A DNA stretch of 64,000 bases from Myotis daubentonii (GCF_963259705.1 NC_081840.1:150782282-150846281); one strand, 5' to 3'; shown: positions 53,469 through 64,000, counted from the first letter of the stretch. The notes: generated by a model from the sequence alone, not told the origin. Made by a program: numbers and translations.

Positions 53469-54960
53469 TAGATGACTTACTTTTTTTCATGAAGTGCGAG
53501 GTTGATTAATCAAACACATTTCTGTGAAAAATTGCATTTATCTAAAACTCTCCATAATGCTACATTTTCTAGAATTTTAATATGCAATGAATAAACTATG
53601 ACATTCATATGGCAATAATTCAGGTATTTCATTTTAACATAAAATAGTTCTATAGTGGGTGGGGAAAAATCTAAGAGGGTTTTGGATAGTGCTTATACTG
53701 ACTGAATGATAAGTGTGGTTAATGTGTTTTCCTTGTGAGAGCTCAGCAATTATCCCAATTACTGAGAACCATTTCAGTTTCTGCAGGCTTCTCAATTCCT
53801 TTGAGGAACCTTCCAAACACGATGTATTTTAATTCAGAGTGATTGGCAATGAAATTACTTTCAATTTTATTGTAAATATATATTAATTATAAATAAGAAA
53901 TTATTTGTTACAATGTCCCCTGGGAACCAAAACATCTCTAGAGATCTCATATCATTTTATGGTAGACATATTCACTTGCAAACAAGATGTTTATGAGGTC
54001 TACTTTGCAAGCTGCTTGTCATTTAATTTGGCCAATATATTTAAACACCATGTAAAAAAGCTCTACTGTACTTTTATTTAAAAGTATAACAAGGCTGGAC
54101 AATACTTCATAAATATTTTGTCATGATCTTATGAATATTGAAAGGGTCCATCTATATAAAATAAGGCAATTATTTAACAGCAAAGAGATTATTTGCTGTT
54201 TTGCTCCCAGTTTAGAATGAATGGACTAGTCATTTCTAAATTAAAAGTATTTTTAGTCTATATTTATGACATTACTTTCAAATTGTACTTAAAAGATACT
54301 TAGATGGGAACTATAATGCTGAAACATAAATGTTGCATGTCTACAACATAGCACTAACTTGCAAAAATTATACTTTTTACTCAAAAAGTTAGAAAAGTTT
54401 CTTCACAGCAAGAAAGAAAAACTTACTATTTAATCTATTGAAAATAAGCAACATTTTCTTCTCAGCTGCTCTGCAACATGAACATTTAACTTGACCAAGC
54501 CCATCAGGAATGATACGACATAAAAGAGGAAAGTTTCCAGAGTTGTTCCTTTGTGTTTGTGTTTATATAGAGTATTAAGAAAAATTGAATATCAATCTAA
54601 TTTTGAAAATTAGTACTATATGTCTGTGTTTGGAGCCAAGGGCCGTACAGGAAAGAGGTAAATGAGGGCTGATGATGCATGAGTACTCATTAGTTGTATG
54701 TTAGTGTTGACCTTTAGGCATCCAATTTCTTGTATATATTTGCTTCTTTTGAAGCCAGTAAAATTTTAAGAAATAATGGCAAGTAAAGAAAAGAATCCAG
54801 GAAATCCAAGTTTTTAGCATGAAACCTGTAATATCTATCTTTTAAAAATTTTCAACAATACAAGAAGGGTAACATTGAAACTCCAAATGTTCAGAAAGTT
54901 TAATGTCAAAAATATTTATTCACATTTCTAGAAAATTGAATAGGAATTAAACTTTGATTC
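53469..54960. other. No recognised feature
   Basis: About 1.5 kb of AT-rich DNA; no gene or repeat assigned. Confidence 0.45.
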
Positions 54961-54964
54961 AGAC

Positions 54965-55065
54965 TAAACTTTCATTTGTTCATCAGACAAATAAATATTT
55001 GGTAGCTCATACGAGTTAGGCACAATCAAATCTGGGAATGAAGTATGCTTTCATTTCACAGTAAC
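54965..55065 (+). mobile_element. Possible L2/MIR-type fragment
   Basis: 'tcatcagacaaataaatatt' and 'agctcatacgagttaggcac' are reminiscent of mammal-wide repeat text, but divergence is high. Confidence 0.35.
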
Positions 55066-55498
55066 TAACATTGATAAGCCATGTATTATATTCTCTTCTA
55101 AAATGCTAATGTAATACCAATAGAGCTAAAACACAGTTCATCCATTCACAGCAGGACATGATTTTATAGAAAGTGTTGAAATTGTTTGTTGTGAATAGCT
55201 CACTTTTAAAGGTTTATGGAGTTTAAACCTCATTTAATTGTTTTTGTTTTTTTAATTATCAAAACTTTCTGAAGGCTTTCCCTTGACTTCCTTCCCTGTT
55301 TCCTCAGTTTGGGATTGCTGTACTGGTCATATTTTGAAATAAATGATTTCTTGCTTTTTTTTTAGAGTAGGGCTATATATGGTAGGGCCCATTAACTCCA
55401 AAATCTACAGTGAATAATATTTTAACAAATATTGGCAATATGGATGAAATTACTGTGAACACTAGAAAGTACAAACTCAGTATGAAGGTGTTCAGTGT
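55066..55498. other. No recognised feature
   Basis: AT-rich; nothing assignable. Confidence 0.4.
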
Positions 55499-55592
55499 TT
55501 ATGGTCTCTGTCTTTCTGTCTCTATCTCTCTCTTTTCTACCTCTCCCTCTACGTATCTCTATCTCTATATCTCTATCTATAACTCTATCTCT
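55499..55592. repeat. (TCTATC)n-like pyrimidine-rich microsatellite
   Basis: Degenerate TCTATC/TCTCTC units; no SINE head is attached. Confidence 0.85.
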
Positions 55593-55629
55593 GGGCTTTT
55601 TTATTTTATTTTATTTTGATTTTTACTTT

Positions 55630-55800
55630 TTAAAAATCTTTATTGTTGAAAGTATTCCATATGTCCCCTTTTTTCCCCATTGATCCCTTTCTGCCTGCCC
55701 CACCCCCAACCCAGGCCTTCATCACCCTATTGTCTGTGTCCATGGGTTATGCATATAAGCATACAAGTCCTGTGATCTCTCTGTCATCTATTTCTAGCTC
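55630..55800 (-). mobile_element. L1 3' UTR fragment (bat type), antisense
   Basis: 'aatctttattgttgaaagta', 'ccatatgtcccctttttt' and 'cctattgtctgtgtccatgg' match the antisense L1 3' UTR also seen at 18345-18565. Confidence 0.75.
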
Positions 55801-55943
55801 TAGCTCTCCCTATTTCCTAATTTTTGTGTGTGTGTGGAAGAAACGCAACATCTTTTATCAATGAAGTAACTCTACATTGATTTTGCCAATAATTTTATCA
55901 GTCTCACCTATACCCAGCTACCTTCCAACCCTATCTGTAATAA

Positions 55944-56404
55944 TCCTATATAATAAAAGGGTAATATGCAAATTGACCCTAACTGCAGAATGACTGGGAA
56001 TGACTGGTCACTATGACACACACTGACCAACAGGGGGCAGACGCTCAATGCAGGAGCTGCCCCCTGGTGGTCAGTGAGCTCCCACAGGGGGAGCTTTGCT
56101 CAGCCACAAACCAGGCTGACGGCTGCCAGCACAGTGGTGGTGGCAGGAGCCTGTCCCGCCTCCTCAGCAGTGCTAAGGATGTCCAACTGCAGCTTAGGTC
56201 TGCTCCCTGCTGGCAAGTGGACATCCCCCAAGGGCTCCCGTGCTGCCAGAGGGATGTCTGACTGCCAGCTTGGGCCCGATCCCCCAGGAAGCAGGCCTAA
56301 GCCAGCAGGTGGTCATTCCCCGAAGGGTCCCAGACTGCGAGAGGGCACAGGCCGGGCTGAAGGACCACCCTGAGTGCACAAATTTTTGTGCACCAAGCCT
56401 CTAG
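55944..56404 (+). mobile_element. HeliBat-type Helitron (461 bp), sense
   Basis: Starts TCCTATATAATAAAAGGG (left base A), then 'taatatgcaaattgacccta' with an octamer ATGCAAAT at 55966-55973. The interior contains two CTCF-like blocks. The 3' end is the hairpin GTGCAC-AAATTTTT-GTGCAC, then AGCCTCTAG. Same subfamily as 24336-24797. It is followed without spacer by a second Helitron. Confidence 0.95.
56027..56074. promoter_or_regulatory. Pair of divergently oriented CTCF-like motifs inside a Helitron
   Basis: CCAACAGGGGGCAG at 56027-56040 (plus) and GACCACCAGGGGGC on the minus strand at 56059-56072, about 18 bp apart. The second is a near-perfect CTCF core. Both are part of the Helitron body, so they will be present wherever this subfamily is intact. 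Confidence 0.5.
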
Positions 56405-56762
56405 TAAAAGCATAATATGCAAATCAACCAAAAAACAGAATAGCAGAACAACCGTCCAGACCACCACGCTATGACATGCACTGGTGCCAGGCCAGCCAAG
56501 GTGGGTGTAATGCAATTGGTCAGGGGACCTGCTAACACCCCACAATCACCCCACAGAGGGGAAACCCAGGCCACCCTCTGTGGGGCAATCTATCGGGGGT
56601 CTCTATAGCACCAGGGAACCTAGGGGTGTGTGGCGGTGGATGCAGGTAGCACCAGGCCTACCAGTGTGGGCAGAGGATGGGGCCTCCAGGCAACTGGGGC
56701 TGCAAGGCAGCCAGGACTGCAAGAGCCAACCCTTGCACAAATTTAGTGCATCGGGCTTCTAG
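56405..56762 (+). mobile_element. HeliBat-type Helitron (358 bp), sense, tandem with the previous one
   Basis: Begins 'taaaagcataatatgcaaat' right after the CTAG of the first element, without its own TCCTATATAA. It ends with the hairpin TGCAC-AAATTTA-GTGCA, then TCGGGCTTCTAG followed by T. The interior is a different GC-rich filler from its neighbour. Confidence 0.88.
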
Positions 56763-57678
56763 TTAGTTCATAATCTTCTCTATGCCTTCTATGTGGGAGA
56801 GGCGGGGCATATTTAACAACATAGTTTCTTGTATGCCATTGATTCTCAACTTTTTTCTCTCTAATTTTGTATCTTCCTCTGCTTGATTATTCCTCTAGCA
56901 AAAATTATATTTCCAATTTTTTGTGATGAAGTTGTATCTTTAAGAACTAATTGAAAGGTCGTTTCTTTTTTGAAGCTGCTCCTAATTTTCAACCTATGTG
57001 CTTTATCTGAACTCTCATAATATTTTCTAATGTTTTGCCTAAACATCTTTCAGGGCTGAGCATATTTATGATAGTTATATTTCATCTTCTTTCAGTATAA
57101 GTTCTAGGTACTCTAAGAGTAAGCTTTTTGAGGACCAGTGCTTCTCTGGCTGTACAAAGCATGCTGAACATGTTATTTGTAAACAAAATTTTCACAAATA
57201 ATCATAATTTATAACCTGTTTATCTTCATTCAAATTACTTCTTAGTAAGAATATCCCTTGAGGTCTATCCCTTAGTAAGAATATCCCTTTAAGCAACATA
57301 ATATCCCAGCCTTCAGGCTATTTTGGCTTCCAAGATGCTGTAAAGTTAGTTTATCAAATGATGCATTGTGGCATTTAGACTTAACACTTTAATTAGAATT
57401 AAAAAGTATCTTTATTGCAAATCATTTTTCAAGGAGTGAGAATTTTCAAGATTATGTTTTATATTGGAAAAATATATCTTAGAAAATTTGAAGGAAAATG
57501 ATTTAGGTTTTTTTAAGTATGTGAAAGAGAAATATATATTTTCACATCCAATAAAGCTATCACAATGGGAAAATAATAGATAAAAATGGATACATATATG
57601 TAAGTAATGAATACTACACTAGAAGGAGGTGTTGCTAAGAAGAGTTTTTCTGAAATTAATTTTTGCGTACTTAACATA
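56763..57678. other. Mostly unassigned; possible L2 fragment
   Basis: 56870-57180, especially 'agtaagctttttgaggacca' and 'gtgcttctctggctgtacaa', may be the 3' end of L2. Nothing else was recognised. Confidence 0.35.
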
Positions 57679-57697
57679 CTGTTTGGTCAGATTTTTT

Positions 57698-57914
57698 AAA
57701 AAAATATATATTTTATTGATTTTTTACGGAGTGAAAGGGAGAGGGATAGAGAGTTAGAAACATCGATGAGAGAGAAACACCGATCAGCTGCCTACTGCAT
57801 ACTCCCTACTGGGGATGTGCCCGCAACCAAGGTACATGCCCTTGACCGGAATCGAACCTGGGACCCTTGAGTCCACAGGCCGGCGCTCTATCCACTGAGC
57901 CAAACCAGTTAGGG
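57698..57914 (-). mobile_element. Ves-type SINE, antisense, full length with long target duplication
   Basis: The minus strand has head 'gccctaactggtttggctca', intact B box 'ggttcgattcc', body and tail. Flanked by an 18-bp perfect duplication CTGTTTGGTCAGATTTTT at 57679-57696 and 57915-57932. Confidence 0.95.
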
Positions 57915-58084
57915 CTGTTTGGTCAGATTTTTAATGTCACACACACACATGAAAAGGCGATAATCATTTACTTTCTGTCACACTTTTTGATTAATATTAC
58001 ATAGTGATGCAATCATGATATTCATAAAAAATATATATGAACATTTAGAAATAGTCCTGTTGCAAAGATAAATATGTCCCTTTT

Positions 58085-58257
58085 GTCTTTTCTCTTGAAC
58101 ATGCAGCTTCATATCCATGTTAGGTAGAGTCACATGACAAGTTTTAATCACTGGAATATGGATGACAGCAATGTATGCCACCTCGGGCACAGCCCATAAA
58201 CCTTCTCACCCAAAAAAATCCCATGTGCTCTGTATTTCCTTCAAGATGACTTCAAGG
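58085..58257 (+). mobile_element. Degenerate LTR-like mammalian repeat, left part
   Basis: 'taggtagagtcacatgacaa' and 'tggaatatggatgacagcaa' followed by 'cacagcccataaaccttctc' resemble the body of an old LTR-like repeat, continued at 58486 after a hAT insertion. Confidence 0.4.
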
Positions 58258-58265
58258 CCTTAGAT

Positions 58266-58477
58266 CAGTAGTTCTCAACCTTCTGGTCCTTTAAATACAA
58301 TTCCTCATGTTGTGACCCAACCATAAAATTATTTTCGTTGCTACTTCATAACTGTAATGTTGCTACTGTTATGAATTGTAATGTAAATATCTGATATGCA
58401 GGATGGTCTTAGGCGACCCCTGCGAAAGGGTTGTTCGACCGCCAAAGGGGTCACAACCCACAGGTTGAGCACCGCTG
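58266..58477 (-). mobile_element. hAT MITE of the 'gtgggtcgcgacccc' type (212 bp), antisense
   Basis: Starts CAGTAGTTCTCAACCTTCTG and ends CAGGTTGAGCACCGCTG. It is the reverse of the 37399-37610 copy and exactly the same length. The target duplication is CCTTAGAT (58258-58265) and CCTTTGAT (58478-58485), with one mismatch. Confidence 0.9.
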
Positions 58478-58485
58478 CCTTTGAT

Positions 58486-58660
58486 GATAGTAGAGCTACA
58501 CTATGGCAGGAGCCTTAGTCCCTGAATCATCACCTGGGCATGGCCACCAGGAAAACTTGTTGAACCATCCATGTTAGACAGTTACAGGAGAGAAAAATGT
58601 TTCATTATGTGAAACCGCTAAAATTTTGGTATTATTTGTTACAGCATTGGCCAACTCTAT
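58486..58660 (+). mobile_element. Degenerate LTR-like mammalian repeat, right part
   Basis: 'gaaaacttgttgaaccatcc' and 'tgaaaccgctaaaattttgg' followed by 'tatttgttacagcattggcc' match the end of an old LTR-like element. It resembles 17380-17745. Confidence 0.45.
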
Positions 58661-59029
58661 CATAGACACATGAGCAAGTCACACTATCTTCTTTGTGACC
58701 TGCAGATGTAGCCCATATAGAAATGTGTATAAAATGACTCAACTTATAAAACTGGATTAGAACAACCAAGAGGCAGTACACTTTTTTGGATGTGATCCAA
58801 TTCAGTAAGAATAAAAATTTTCTTGAGCCACATTTTTTTTTTCCACAGTGAAATTATATTTACTGAACTACATGGAGAAAATGCTTATCTTTAAATGTTA
58901 CATTACATTTATTGAGAGAATGTCACTGAGAAAACTGAGATTAACATTAAAATCTTAGTGCCTGGAATTACTTGAGAAATAACATTATGGGAATAGACCT
59001 TGTCTTTCATTTTAATGCCTGATAGCAAC
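58661..59029. other. No recognised feature
   Basis: AT-rich; no gene seen. Confidence 0.4.
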
Positions 59030-59156
59030 TTAGAGTTCACAAAGAGAATTCACATGTATTATCTCATTATATCATCAAAGGAAATTTCAAGGTAGATACT
59101 ATTTGCCAATCCCTTTTGGAAATCATGCAACCAAAAGTTAAAGAGATTCCTGTCAC
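59030..59156 (-). mobile_element. MIR SINE, antisense, left part
   Basis: 'aattcacatgtattatctca', 'caaggtagatactatttgcc' and 'aaccaaaagttaaagagatt' follow antisense MIR. Its continuation ('ctatacagctagttgcagca') lies at about 59492-59540, beyond an L1 insertion. Confidence 0.6.
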
Positions 59157-59480
59157 GGTGCGGGTTGGGGGAGACGTGGAAGGGCTGAGTAGCGTAGAGT
59201 GGGGAGAAGCTGGGTAGGCGGGACCAGTGAAGGGATTGAACAAAAAAGAAAAAAGAGAGAAAGAAAACTCATGGACAGGAACAACAGTGTGGTGATTGTC
59301 AGGGGTGGGGGAAGTGTGGAGGGAGGTGGGGGTGGGCGTATAGGCGGGATAAGTGGTGATGCATGGAGACTTGACTTGAGGTGGTGAACACACAATACAG
59401 TGTATAGATGGTGTGTTGTACAATTGTGCACCTGAAACCTGTATAATTTTGTTAACCAGTGTCACCCCAATAAAGTCTAG
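59157..59480 (+). mobile_element. L1 3' UTR and tail, sense, inserted into a MIR
   Basis: A G-rich 3' UTR ('cagtgtggtgattgtcaggg', 'gtgatgcatggagacttgac') leads into the tail 'attttgttaaccagtgtcac' and CCCCAATAAAG. MIR text lies on both sides; a short AAAGAGA is present at both junctions. The minus frames at 59067-59465 are shadows of the G-rich strand. Confidence 0.75.
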
Positions 59481-59540
59481 AAAGAGAGGTACCTCTGATT
59501 CTATACAGCTAGTTGCAGCAGAGCTGGGGAAAAGTTAATC
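59481..59540 (-). mobile_element. MIR SINE, antisense, right part
   Basis: 'agctagttgcagcagagctg' continues the MIR broken at 59156. Confidence 0.5.
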
Positions 59541-59895
59541 CATTCCAAACAATGAAGATACAAAGAACAAGAGGTGACCCCACCTGAGCTACCCTGTCCC
59601 AAGGTTATGGCATCTCTTCTTTATTTCAGCTGGACAAGATAAATCACATTGTGTATCTGAGTGGAATCCATTCTACCATTTCCCAGGAAGAGCCTTCTGG
59701 ATGCTCAGAAACCTTAAGAGGGTCCTAATAACCAGAGTTCTATGGCAATTCTCAATACCCTATTCCTCATATGCCCACACCTGCGGGGTAGAGGGAGAGA
59801 GGGAGCTCTAGCCTGTCCATCGCCCAACCACCAGCTTCCCCTTAGAAGTCTCTGCTCTAGCTAACCTCCATGGAGAGCATTGAATCTGAAAAGCT
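59541..59895. other. No recognised feature
   Basis: No gene or clear repeat. Confidence 0.4.
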
Positions 59896-59936
59896 TTTTT
59901 GTTTTGTTTTGTTTTTTGTTTTGTTTTGTTTTGTTT
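59896..59936. repeat. (TTTTG)n microsatellite
   Basis: Pentanucleotide repeats with one T expansion. Confidence 0.92.
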
Positions 59937-59984
59937 CCCCTGTGCCTGATGTGATTATCTGAAAGAAAGGCCGCTCCAACTCTC

Positions 59985-60066
59985 TGATCAGGGCACATGC
60001 CTGGGTTGCAGGCTCACTCCCCAGTAGGGGGCATGCAGGAGGCAGCCAATCATATTTCTCTCTCAG
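59985..60066 (+). mobile_element. Central fragment of a Ves SINE
   Basis: 'gggcacatgcctgggttgca' followed by 'aggaggcagccaatcatatt' and TCTCTCTC, without head or tail. Confidence 0.75.
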
Positions 60067-60294
60067 CATTTCAGGCATGAAGGTCCTACTTTAAGCTGCA
60101 AGACCATGGTGGGAAATTGGGCCCTAAACAGACTCTCCGTGGCCCTAATTCTTTGAGTTGTTTTCAGTGCCTTAAAAAAGCGTGCCTCAGACCATCCTAA
60201 TCCTACTGGATAAACCACACATTGCAGAGAATATCCTATTTGTGTTTTATATGCAACATTTTTTTAATAGACAAAGATTCAAATCATTATAATA

Positions 60295-60535
60295 CTGAGG
60301 AATTATATGTGCTTAATAAATGTTATGTGTTACATGCTTTTAAATGCATTGTCTCATGTACTCCTCACAATAAGCCAATGAAATTAATACTATTCGTGAT
60401 CCTGACTTATAGATGAAAAACTTATGCTTAGAGAAGGAAGAAGGAGGTTAACTGAGTAAGGTCATAGCTGGTCAGTGAAAGAACTGACTCTGGAGGCCTC
60501 TTCTTTCTGCTACCAAAACCCTTGCTCTTAACTAA
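60295..60535 (-). mobile_element. MIR SINE, antisense
   Basis: 'taataaatgttatgtgttac', 'tcatgtactcctcacaataa', 'cttagagaaggaagaaggag' and 'gtcatagctggtcagtgaaa' follow antisense MIR in order. Confidence 0.7.
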
Positions 60536-61594
60536 TCTTGGCTTTGTTATATTATTTCTCCTTTGAAATAATAGCACTTCATCAAAAGAAATCTTAAGGT
60601 TTGAATTTGGGTGGGGGGGGAGGGGAATGAGCAGAAGGCTATAAAAATGTTCCTTACATTGAACAGGATCCATGCGTTGTGCACAGCCATCTGTCTTCAT
60701 GTCTTCCTGAGAGCCAATGATATAATATTGTATTTGAAGTCCATACTAACCATAATAAATTCATAATATTTGAGACAAACTACTTATATTTTCCTTGTTC
60801 AGGAAGGTAAGAATACAGAGATACTCATCTGTGCCTGTCTAAGCACTTGGGACTGTGCTTTTTGAAATTTATATGAAAATTATGTGTATTATATAAATTG
60901 TTCAAAGTTTATGGTTCTTATTCCATTGTAAATTATAGAACATAAATTTATTATTATACCTTTATTATCAGTTTAGCTATTAAATCCTAATCAATCAAAT
61001 AACAATGAAAAAACACATGAAATTATATAATAATTATAATAATTGATCTAATTAAAGTTGTATCTTTTGGATGTATATATAAAATATGAGGTAAGTACAG
61101 ATTATAGAGATGGAGAATTATGATTTGATAACCAAGATTAAGTAATTGTCTCAAGGACAGATTAATTGTGAGTGTGCAAGAATAAAATTCAGTCATTCTG
61201 ACAGTAGAGTTTGCCTTCTAAGCTTTCCACATCCAAACATGGCTATTGAACAGATGAGGGAAAGGATTTGTTTTACAGAAATGTCTATTGAAGTTAACCT
61301 GTTAGAAATACTCTATTTGGTGTTTTGAATATATTATTTTTAGAAAAATTCTATGCCTTGAAAGAAGTATTATTTTATGCAACAAAAGGAACCATCTCTT
61401 AAAAGAATCTGATAGTAAGTATGACGAAGTAGCCAAAAGAGTACACACCAATAACTAAATATAACAGCTTTAGATGAATTAATGGAAAAAACTTAAACAT
61501 AGTCACCAATAAATTAAAGAAAAAGAGGTGGGGGTGAGAAGTCAAAGTATTTATTTTCATTCAATCTAACATCATCCAAAGGTATTTTTAGCAA
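60536..61594. other. No recognised feature
   Basis: About 1 kb of AT-rich DNA with a G-run at about 60609-60624. No gene seen. Confidence 0.45.
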
Positions 61595-61782
61595 TTTATC
61601 CTCACCCAAGATCATGCTTTCATTGATTTTAGAGAGAGGAAGGGAGAGAGAGAGAGAATCATCAATATGAGAGTGTAACATTAATCGGTTGTCCCCTGCA
61701 TGTACCCCAATCAGAGGATTGAGTCTGCCACTGGGCATATGCCCTGACACTACAACCAATCGAACTACACCTGCCTGGGCCA
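61595..61782 (-). mobile_element. Ves-type SINE (variant tail), antisense, diverged
   Basis: The tail variant 'aatttatcctcacccaagat', then 'agagagaggaagggagagag' and a degenerate head. Older-looking than the copies at 13520 and 57698. Confidence 0.8.
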
Positions 61783-61814
61783 AAGAAATTTTTAAGAGCT
61801 AACTTAATTGAACT

Positions 61815-62015
61815 TTTACTGAGCACTGAACTGTTACTGAGCACTGTCTTAAATGCTTTATTTTAATTAATTTTTTAATTCCAAAGTACCTGAAGGTTAT
61901 TATTCCCCTTTTCTATATAAGGCAACTATAGTATGAAATGGTTTGTAATGAATGTTCATTTCTAATAGTCTACACCATGATTTAAGCCCAAGTCTGACTC
62001 CAGCTCTCTTGCTTT
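61815..62015 (-). mobile_element. MIR SINE, antisense
   Basis: 'ttactgagcactgtcttaaa', 'ggttattattccccttttct' and 'gcccaagtctgactccagct' follow antisense MIR. 'tactgagcactgaactgt' is a short local duplication at the left end. Confidence 0.6.
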
Positions 62016-62484
62016 TATTATTATGATTTTATCATCATCATTATTAGTAAGAGCTGTGTATTAATGAAGTTTTCCATTTCAAACATTCTGCTAAATTCAA
62101 AACCTAAATTATGCTACTGCAGTTTACGTATATTATGTCTCCGAAAAGCAACCATATTGAGTCTACTGAGGCTGTAAGTCAAGTGACTTTCTGTCTGACA
62201 ACATCATAAACTCCATCTGGAATCTGAAAATAAAGCTGCTCTTTGCCTCTTGCACCGTCATTAGTCATATAGATTTTTTTGGTTGGAAGTTGGCAGTAGG
62301 ACAAAGTGGAAAACTCACAATCTACTGGGGACAGACATTCCTTTAGGAGAACGGCTTAGATGAGTGCCTTCACTTTAACTCTTTCCGAAACTATTTTGTG
62401 TGTGTATGGAAGGACCACTTGGCACTGTCAATAGCTACGCAAATGACCTCTCCTGTACCGCTCAACATTCTACTTTCTTTTTAC
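62016..62484. other. No recognised feature
   Basis: No gene seen. Confidence 0.4.
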
Positions 62485-62735
62485 CTCTTCGGTTTCAGCC
62501 AGGTTTAAATCCTGGCTCTCCCACTTAGCAGCTCTGTGAGCAGGAGCAAACTATTTAATTCGCCTCTGCAACAGAATCCTATAAAATATACGTAAAAATC
62601 CTATAAAATAAAAGTTAAAGAAAATGCATGCCTGATTAGGTTATGATAAGGGTCAAATGAGATAAGGCATGTACGGTGCCTAGAACAGTTTCCAGCACTT
62701 AGCAAATGCTCGCTCAATAAATGTTAAATACACAA
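62485..62735 (+). mobile_element. MIR SINE, sense
   Basis: Nearly full length: 'ggtttaaatcctggctctcc', 'cacttagcagctctgtgagc', 'gtcaaatgagataaggcatg', 'gcctagaacagtttccagca', 'cgctcaataaatgttaaata'. A short internal duplication of 'aatcctataaaata' lies at about 62575-62605. Confidence 0.8.
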
Positions 62736-63367
62736 ATAAAATTGAAAGAGCCAGAAATAGATTTCATGGATTTCCAGTTAATTAATAAATCATTGTAGAT
62801 CGATGCTAAACTTTTAAAAGCGCCTTTTCAGATCTGTGGGATATTTTCCCATTTTACTGTAGTAGTGAAGAAACTGAAGTTAGAGCAATTAATTGTCAGG
62901 ACACAGCGTTTCAAACAATATGAATGTAAGGTTCCATAAACTACTAAGAACTGGCACAGTCCAACTGTTATTTTTTCCTAAAGTGTAATTTTTTTCCCTT
63001 TGCTGACAGAAATGGTATATCTGAAGCTTTTCATATTCTGAAGAGAATTTGATATTTCTCCTCATTCATATGTTATCTCTTGTAGAGACAGTTTTCCCTC
63101 TTTAATGAGAGAAAAAAATGGATTTGGATTTACAAATATAAATTCTAGCAACATCATTGCCATCTATCTGTAGAAAAGAGTATTTATAGAGGCACGGGCT
63201 TCACGCTTGAGATACTCAGAGAGACACTGCTCCCAGCTACAATCAGGGAACAGATTCGTGCAGTATCTAAACCTAAAAAGCACAGTCTTCTCAGATTCTT
63301 CAATGTAAGTTGTGTTACAGGCTCAAATAATCTGGTGGCAATGTAAAGAACATAGCTCATAGAGCTA
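62736..63367. other. No recognised feature
   Basis: No gene or clear repeat. Confidence 0.4.
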
Positions 63368-63470
63368 TATATATATGTTCAAATCCTGAATCCACCATTT
63401 AAGAGCTACCTATGTATCTTTGGACAAATCATTTAACTTTCTTGAGCTGGAATTTTTTTCCAACAGCCCA
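63368..63470 (+). mobile_element. MIR core fragment, sense
   Basis: 'gttcaaatcctgaatccacc', 'atttaagagctacctatgta' and 'tggacaaatcatttaacttt' match the MIR core. Confidence 0.65.
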
Positions 63471-64000
63471 TACTTGATAGAAAAATATATGTAAACATGT
63501 GTCTAAAGAACTTATTGCACAGCCCTGCAGATGGTAGCTATTGGAATTTGAGTTGATTTAAGCATTAAATAGCAGGTTGAAAGAGGGGCCTTTAGACATC
63601 CCAAACATGGGATTCCTTAAGTCTATGAATCTTCAAATTCTGACATACAGCTCTCTCTACACACACAAAATGTATGCCTACCTTGTGTAATTCAAAATCC
63701 CTACCCTACACATGATAAATAGAATCATCCAGCTGTGGTCAGTAAATTATGAAAAATCAGTACTTTCTGCTTAAAGATTAAAGAGGTATTCCAGATACCT
63801 CTCATTGTCAAATATTGTGCTCATCACCTTATTAAATCTATGCCTGCTAATACCCAAGCCTGTTTCACCACTGATGTGAAAATCAGCAGACACACAAATA
63901 GCAACAACACAACTCTCTTTATGAAAGTACATCTTCTAATATAATAATCAGATTAATCCGAGGACTTTTGGATATTGTGGAAAATGTACATTCATGGTTT
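63471..64000. other. No recognised feature
   Basis: Nothing assignable up to the end of the window. Confidence 0.4.

Noticed and set aside
59067..59465. 132-codon minus-strand frame rich in Pro/Ser/Thr
   Set aside because: It is the C-rich complement of a G-rich L1 3' UTR, so low stop density is a composition effect.

Overview
This window is mammalian nuclear DNA, almost certainly from a vesper bat (Vespertilionidae). Three repeat classes support that. First, there are many Ves-type tRNA-derived SINEs with a 'gccctaaccggtttggctcagtgg' style head, A and B boxes, a TCTCTCTC-rich body and an 'aatcaataaaatatat' tail. Second, there are HeliBat-type Helitrons that start TC, end in a GTGCAC(n)GTGCAC hairpin followed by CTAG, and sit between A and T; in mammals this explosion is known only from vesper bats. 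Third, there are short bat-type hAT and mariner MITEs, and L1 3' ends of bat or laurasiatherian type. No protein-coding host exon, tRNA, rRNA or other functional RNA gene could be supported. The long open frames are all shadows of L1 ORF2, ERVL pol, Helitron filler or low-complexity sequence. The window is therefore intergenic or deep-intronic DNA.

Layout. 1-2200: antisense L1 split by a hAT MITE. 2200-7340: mostly unassigned DNA. 7345-8515: antisense L1 with the ORF2 C-terminus. 9640-11543: L1 tail, three Ves pieces, a GA microsatellite and a short Helitron. 13200-15660: MIR, Ves, L2, Ves and a MaLR LTR. 17380-21824: degenerate LTRs, MIR, a nested inverted pair of Ves elements around (AT)n, and a palindromic hAT MITE. 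23510-25501: a solo class II (betaretrovirus-like) LTR with perfect 6-bp target duplications, then two abutting Helitrons, one carrying an 81-bp tandem repeat and a promoter/exon-like module. 26801-28887: a MaLR LTR and a second solo LTR with perfect 6-bp duplications. 29351-34855: a mariner-like MITE, Ves elements, a long antisense ERVL internal region without LTRs, and an L1 with a twin-priming style inversion. 35715-39510: a heavily nested mosaic of L1 pieces, three Helitrons, two MITEs and a Ves. 39511-50729: a repeat-poor tract of about 11 kb. 50730-64000: scattered Ves, L1 tails, a tandem Helitron pair, hAT MITE, MIR and L2 fragments.

Nothing here works as a gene system. What the sequence records is layered insertion, and the nesting gives relative ages: MIR, L2, MaLR and ERVL are oldest, then old L1, then hAT/mariner MITEs, then Helitrons and Ves SINEs. 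The most useful leads are Helitron copies carrying CTCF-like, YY1-like and octamer motifs (candidate mobile regulatory cargo), a very palindromic hAT MITE present twice, the two clean solo LTRs, and the repeat-poor tract. All family assignments come from reading by eye; no database search was run.
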